From contig JAUZQT010000035.1 in assembly GCA_030950825.1 (NCBI GenBank), forward strand, positions 1 to 15,423: DNA of 15,423 bases, in the 5' to 3' direction. The stretch is from Mariprofundaceae bacterium (GTDB lineage Bacteria > Pseudomonadota > Zetaproteobacteria > Mariprofundales > Mariprofundaceae). The notes under the pieces are model-generated. The model saw nothing but the letters and a program-made list of their open reading frames with translations. It was not told the DNA's origin and did not search any database. Both the position numbers and the translations under genes were made by a program. Positions 13,179 through 15,423 of this stretch are shown here, in pieces; the first letter of the stretch is position 1, and every line of letters begins with the position of its first letter.

Positions 13179-13193
13179 AAAAACCTCCGTTGA

Positions 13194-13221
13194 TTGTGTT
13201 CTTAACGACCATCGCTATATT
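13194..13221 (+). promoter_or_regulatory. Weak candidate promoter for tatABC
   Basis: TTGTGT (13194-13199) is 16 nt before TATATT (13216-13221) in the 95-nt gap between the divergent VOC and tatA genes, and would start transcription about 45 nt before the tatA ATG. The -35 half is a poor match, so confidence is low. Confidence 0.25.
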
Positions 13222-13273
13222 CTTCACTCATTTCAAGCCTACTTGTACAAAAACACAGGCAGATGGAGCATAT

Positions 13274-13462
13274 ATGTTTGGACTCGGCCCGATGGAACTC
13301 ATTCTTATTCTTGTAATTGTCATTGTCCTATTTGGTGCAAAGCGCCTACCAGCAATTGGCGAAGGTCTGGCCAAAGGTATTCGAAGTTTCCGTAGCAATA
13401 TCAAAGATATTTCTGACTCCGATGAGCAGAAAGATGATTCGAAAAAGCATATTACACACTGA
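13274..13462 (+). CDS. tatA: Twin-arginine translocase subunit TatA
   Basis: TatA polymerises to form the conduit by which folded proteins with twin-arginine signals cross the inner membrane. The 62-residue product begins MFGLGPMELILILVIVIVLF: a short N-terminal membrane helix with a polar residue at position 8 (Glu), the conserved Phe20-Gly21 hinge, then an amphipathic helix (AKRLPAIGEGLAKGIRSFRSNI) and a charged tail. The start at 13274 was chosen because GGAG lies 5 nt upstream and it gives the family N-terminus; the frame extends upstream to a TTG but would add residues absent in TatA. Glu at position 8 in place of the Gln of E. coli TatA is common elsewhere. First gene of tatABC. Confidence 0.95.
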   Translation: MFGLGPMELILILVIVIVLFGAKRLPAIGEGLAKGIRSFRSNIKDISDSDEQKDDSKKHITH

Positions 13463-13484
13463 TTGAAGCCTACGGTACTCATTC

Positions 13485-13748
13485 ATGCCTGATATTGGTT
13501 TTTTTGAACTTTTAATTGTTGGTGCCATTGCCTTTCTAATTCTAGGGCCTGAGCGCACACCTGAATTCTTTGCACAAATTGGACGCTTTGCTCGGCAAGG
13601 TCGAGCTTGGATTTCCGATCTTAAACAGCAATTTGATGCTGAAACCAAAAGTATCAAAGAGCCTGTACAAGAAATTCGCGATGCCTTGGATGAAGGTTTA
13701 AACAACGTCACATCAAACCCAAAATCGAATGACACAGAACGAAAATAA
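13485..13748 (+). CDS. tatB: Twin-arginine translocase subunit TatB
   Basis: TatB forms, with TatC, the receptor complex for twin-arginine signal peptides. The 87-residue protein begins MPDIGFFELLIVGAIAFLIL and has Glu8 in the membrane helix, the GPER motif (21-24) followed by Thr-Pro where Leu-Pro is usual, and a long amphipathic, charged helix (about 30-72). It is short for TatB (E. coli 171 residues) but within the range of compact bacterial forms. There is no strong ribosome binding site. It begins 22 nt after tatA, and its 3' end overlaps tatC by 20 nt. The GPER motif and position before tatC support TatB over a second TatA. Confidence 0.93.
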   Translation: MPDIGFFELLIVGAIAFLILGPERTPEFFAQIGRFARQGRAWISDLKQQFDAETKSIKEPVQEIRDALDEGLNNVTSNPKSNDTERK

Positions 13749-14475
13749 ACAAGAACCATCCATTCTTTCACATCTGCATGAGTTAAGACGGCGCTTTAAA
13801 ATCGCCGTGATTACCTATGTCATTGGTGTGTTTGTGCTGATGAATTTCTCCAGCGTTATTTTTGATTTTATATCCATGCCACTGCGCGCGGCATTACCAC
13901 CAAACACGCCACTTATATTTTTAAATGCTCCGGATGTGTTTTTCACTTATTTGAAGATTGCTTTGGTGTTGAGCATTTTCGCAACAGCACCAATCACCTT
14001 TTATCAGGCATGGGCCTTTGTTGCGCCGGGGCTGTATAAACATGAAAAACAAGCCTTTCTGGGCTTTTTCCTATCCAGCCTATGCCTGTTATTTGCTGGT
14101 GGTGCCTTTGCTTTTTATATCGTTTTCCCCATTATTTTTGAATTTTTCCTCGGCTTCTCCAGTGACACTATTCAGGCTATGCCAGCCATTAAAGAATACT
14201 TATCGCTGGTCATTAAGTTGCTATTTGCTTTTGGCATCAGTTTTCAAGTGCCTATCGTGGTAATCACGCTGGTTAAATTAGGCATTGTTGACATTGCAGA
14301 TTTAACTGCCAAGCGCCGTTATGTGATTGTTTGGGCGTTTATTTTTTCAGCCGTTCTCACACCACCTGATATTATTTCTCAAGTACTTCTGGCTGTCCCT
14401 ATGTATTGTTTGTTTGAAGTAGGAATTATGGTTGCGCGCTATTTGGAAAGACCTGTCACTAAAAGTTCTTCGTAA
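13729..14475 (+). CDS. tatC: Twin-arginine translocase subunit TatC
   Basis: TatC is the six-helix inner-membrane protein that recognises the twin-arginine signal and recruits TatA. The 248 residues carry all landmarks: cytoplasmic HLHELRRR (15-22), the loop AWAFVAPGLYKHEK with Pro100 and Glu106 (equivalent to the essential E. coli Glu103), FAYFVVFP-like FAFYIVFP (127-134), FGISFQVP (168-175), and LTPPDIISQVLLAVPMYCLFE (210-230). Six hydrophobic segments are evident. The ATG lies inside the end of tatB with a 20-nt overlap, pointing to translational coupling. It is convergent with the next gene, which ends 37 nt downstream. Confidence 0.97.
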   Translation: MTQNENKQEPSILSHLHELRRRFKIAVITYVIGVFVLMNFSSVIFDFISMPLRAALPPNTPLIFLNAPDVFFTYLKIALVLSIFATAPITFYQAWAFVAPGLYKHEKQAFLGFFLSSLCLLFAGGAFAFYIVFPIIFEFFLGFSSDTIQAMPAIKEYLSLVIKLLFAFGISFQVPIVVITLVKLGIVDIADLTAKRRYVIVWAFIFSAVLTPPDIISQVLLAVPMYCLFEVGIMVARYLERPVTKSSS

Positions 14476-14512
14476 AAAACGGCTTAGGAATGCGAATGAA
14501 ATAGCCATCAAC

Positions 14513-15403
14513 TCACCGAACAGCAAAACTTAACGCTTCGCCTGGATCATCACCGAGTGTCAATACACTATGCCAAACACAATGATCCAAGTCCTGCTGA
14601 GGCAGTAATAATATATCACCTGTTTGCAAATTGTGACTATAACCTTTGTCAATCAGGTATCTGATAAAGTCAGGTTGTTGATCAATCAATTCCTCGACAA
14701 TGGCATGATCCTGCTCTTCCATATAATCGGATAATTTTCCACGATGTTGAATCAATGTTTTTAAGTTATCACTCACGGCATTATTTTCCGCAAAGTTGAT
14801 CATTTCATCCATCAAGGTTTGTTTGTCCAAAGCAAGCCAAAAGGTCGTACCACTTAGCTGTGCAAAGACAACCCCGGCATGCCCGCGCTCTACATCATGG
14901 TGGAATTGAGCACCGCCATTGGGGGCATTAAAATATACGATGCGCTCTACAAATGCAGGTTCTTTACCAAGGATTTCTTGTAAAAGGCTGAGAATCTCAG
15001 TGTTTTTTGTGATAATAGCGGATTCAGGAAACACTCTTTCACAAAGCTCTCCCGCCCAGAGTTGTCGTTCAGGATCTGCAGCAACATCTTCAAAGCCTTC
15101 CATGCCAAACGAGAAGCGAAAACGCAGTGAGGCATCTTCATCATGAAATGATAACCATGAAGCCTTGCACCACAAATCTTCAGCACAAATATCACCAGCT
15201 TTTTCGACATCGAAATAGACCTTTTCAATACCTTGCTCATCGTGTTCTTCTGCGGATGATGCGAGTAAGGCAAACTCAGGTCGAAGGCGTTGGTTGGTTG
15301 CGTCTTCTTCAAAAGCCTCAGCAATCGCTATCCCGCCTAGGATGGCTTCCATCATCTGATGAGCAGCTTGAATATGAGCCTTGGACTGTGATACATCTTG
15401 CAT
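14513..15403 (-). CDS. Unrecognised protein with cupin/JmjC-like HxD...H pattern
   Basis: I do not recognise a specific family. The 296-residue protein has no signal peptide or membrane helix and is acidic. Its second half contains APNGGAQFHHDVERGHAGVV, giving His168-x-Asp170, then a strand FAQLSGTTFWLAL, and near the end GDILLLPQQDLDHCVWHSVLTLGDD with His278 (or His274). The HxD...H triad with these strands resembles Fe(II)-dependent oxygenases and JmjC/cupin_8-type hydroxylases. The segment between is helical and acidic (about 195-255). The ATG at 15401-15403 lacks a ribosome binding site, and the frame stays open to the window edge, so the gene may start further upstream. It is convergent with tatC. 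A metal-dependent hydroxylase is an inference from three residues. Confidence 0.7.
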   Translation of the reverse strand: MQDVSQSKAHIQAAHQMMEAILGGIAIAEAFEEDATNQRLRPEFALLASSAEEHDEQGIEKVYFDVEKAGDICAEDLWCKASWLSFHDEDASLRFRFSFGMEGFEDVAADPERQLWAGELCERVFPESAIITKNTEILSLLQEILGKEPAFVERIVYFNAPNGGAQFHHDVERGHAGVVFAQLSGTTFWLALDKQTLMDEMINFAENNAVSDNLKTLIQHRGKLSDYMEEQDHAIVEELIDQQPDFIRYLIDKGYSHNLQTGDILLLPQQDLDHCVWHSVLTLGDDPGEALSFAVR

Positions 15404-15423
15404 AGCTATAGCAGGTATAGTGA

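Overview
The window reads as a chromosomal stretch of a Gram-negative proteobacterium. Evidence for this is the lipobox lipoproteins, an outer-membrane beta-barrel candidate, a periplasmic c-type cytochrome and a tatABC operon. GC is moderate (roughly mid-40s by eye). The mix of metal export, periplasmic redox genes and a plant/alphaproteobacterial-type glutamate-cysteine ligase would suit a Zetaproteobacterium or a related marine lineage, but that placement is an impression, not a demonstrated result.

Layout. (1) 1-1760: a small acidic hypothetical protein (minus) is divergent from an MscS-family mechanosensitive channel (plus). (2) 1760-1930: an elaborate imperfect palindrome starts on the base after the mscS stop codon, followed by an 18-bp perfect palindrome. 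(3) 1943-4290 (minus): two translationally coupled glycosyltransferase genes, an ArnT/PMT-like membrane enzyme and an Alg5-like GT2 enzyme. Near-identical inverted repeats of about 28 bp (1874-1901 and 4358-4384) lie on either side, so the pair may be an inserted cassette. (4) 4443-5820: a FieF-type Fe/Zn exporter followed by a small exported Cys/His-rich protein. (5) 5821-6212: a long AT-rich leader. (6) 6213-10242: five plus-strand genes, all overlapping by 4-14 nt: a large Met/His-rich lipoprotein, an outer-membrane beta-barrel candidate with Cys-Cys-Gly-Gly-Gly just after the signal peptide, a thioredoxin-fold lipoprotein with CPIC but no cis-proline, a mini monohaem cytochrome c, and a TlpA-like thioredoxin. 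All five appear to be exported. (7) 10340-11674: glutamate-cysteine ligase. (8) 11700-12300 (minus): a Phd/YefM-RelE/YafQ-type toxin-antitoxin pair with an operator-like direct repeat. (9) 12300-12806: a gene-free, AT-rich patch with a perfect 29-bp tandem duplication and a short prepilin-like reading-frame fragment. (10) 12807-13178 (minus): a VOC/glyoxalase-fold protein. (11) 13274-14475: tatA-tatB-tatC. (12) 14513-15403 (minus): an unrecognised protein with a cupin/JmjC-like HxD...H pattern, open at the window edge.

The best candidate for an undescribed system is the 6213-10242 operon. Its tight translational coupling and mixture of envelope lipoprotein, beta-barrel, two different thioredoxin-fold proteins and a cytochrome suggest one periplasmic redox or metal-handling apparatus. 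The neighbouring metal exporter and Cys/His-rich exported protein are consistent with metal handling. Function is inferred only; no single component identifies it.
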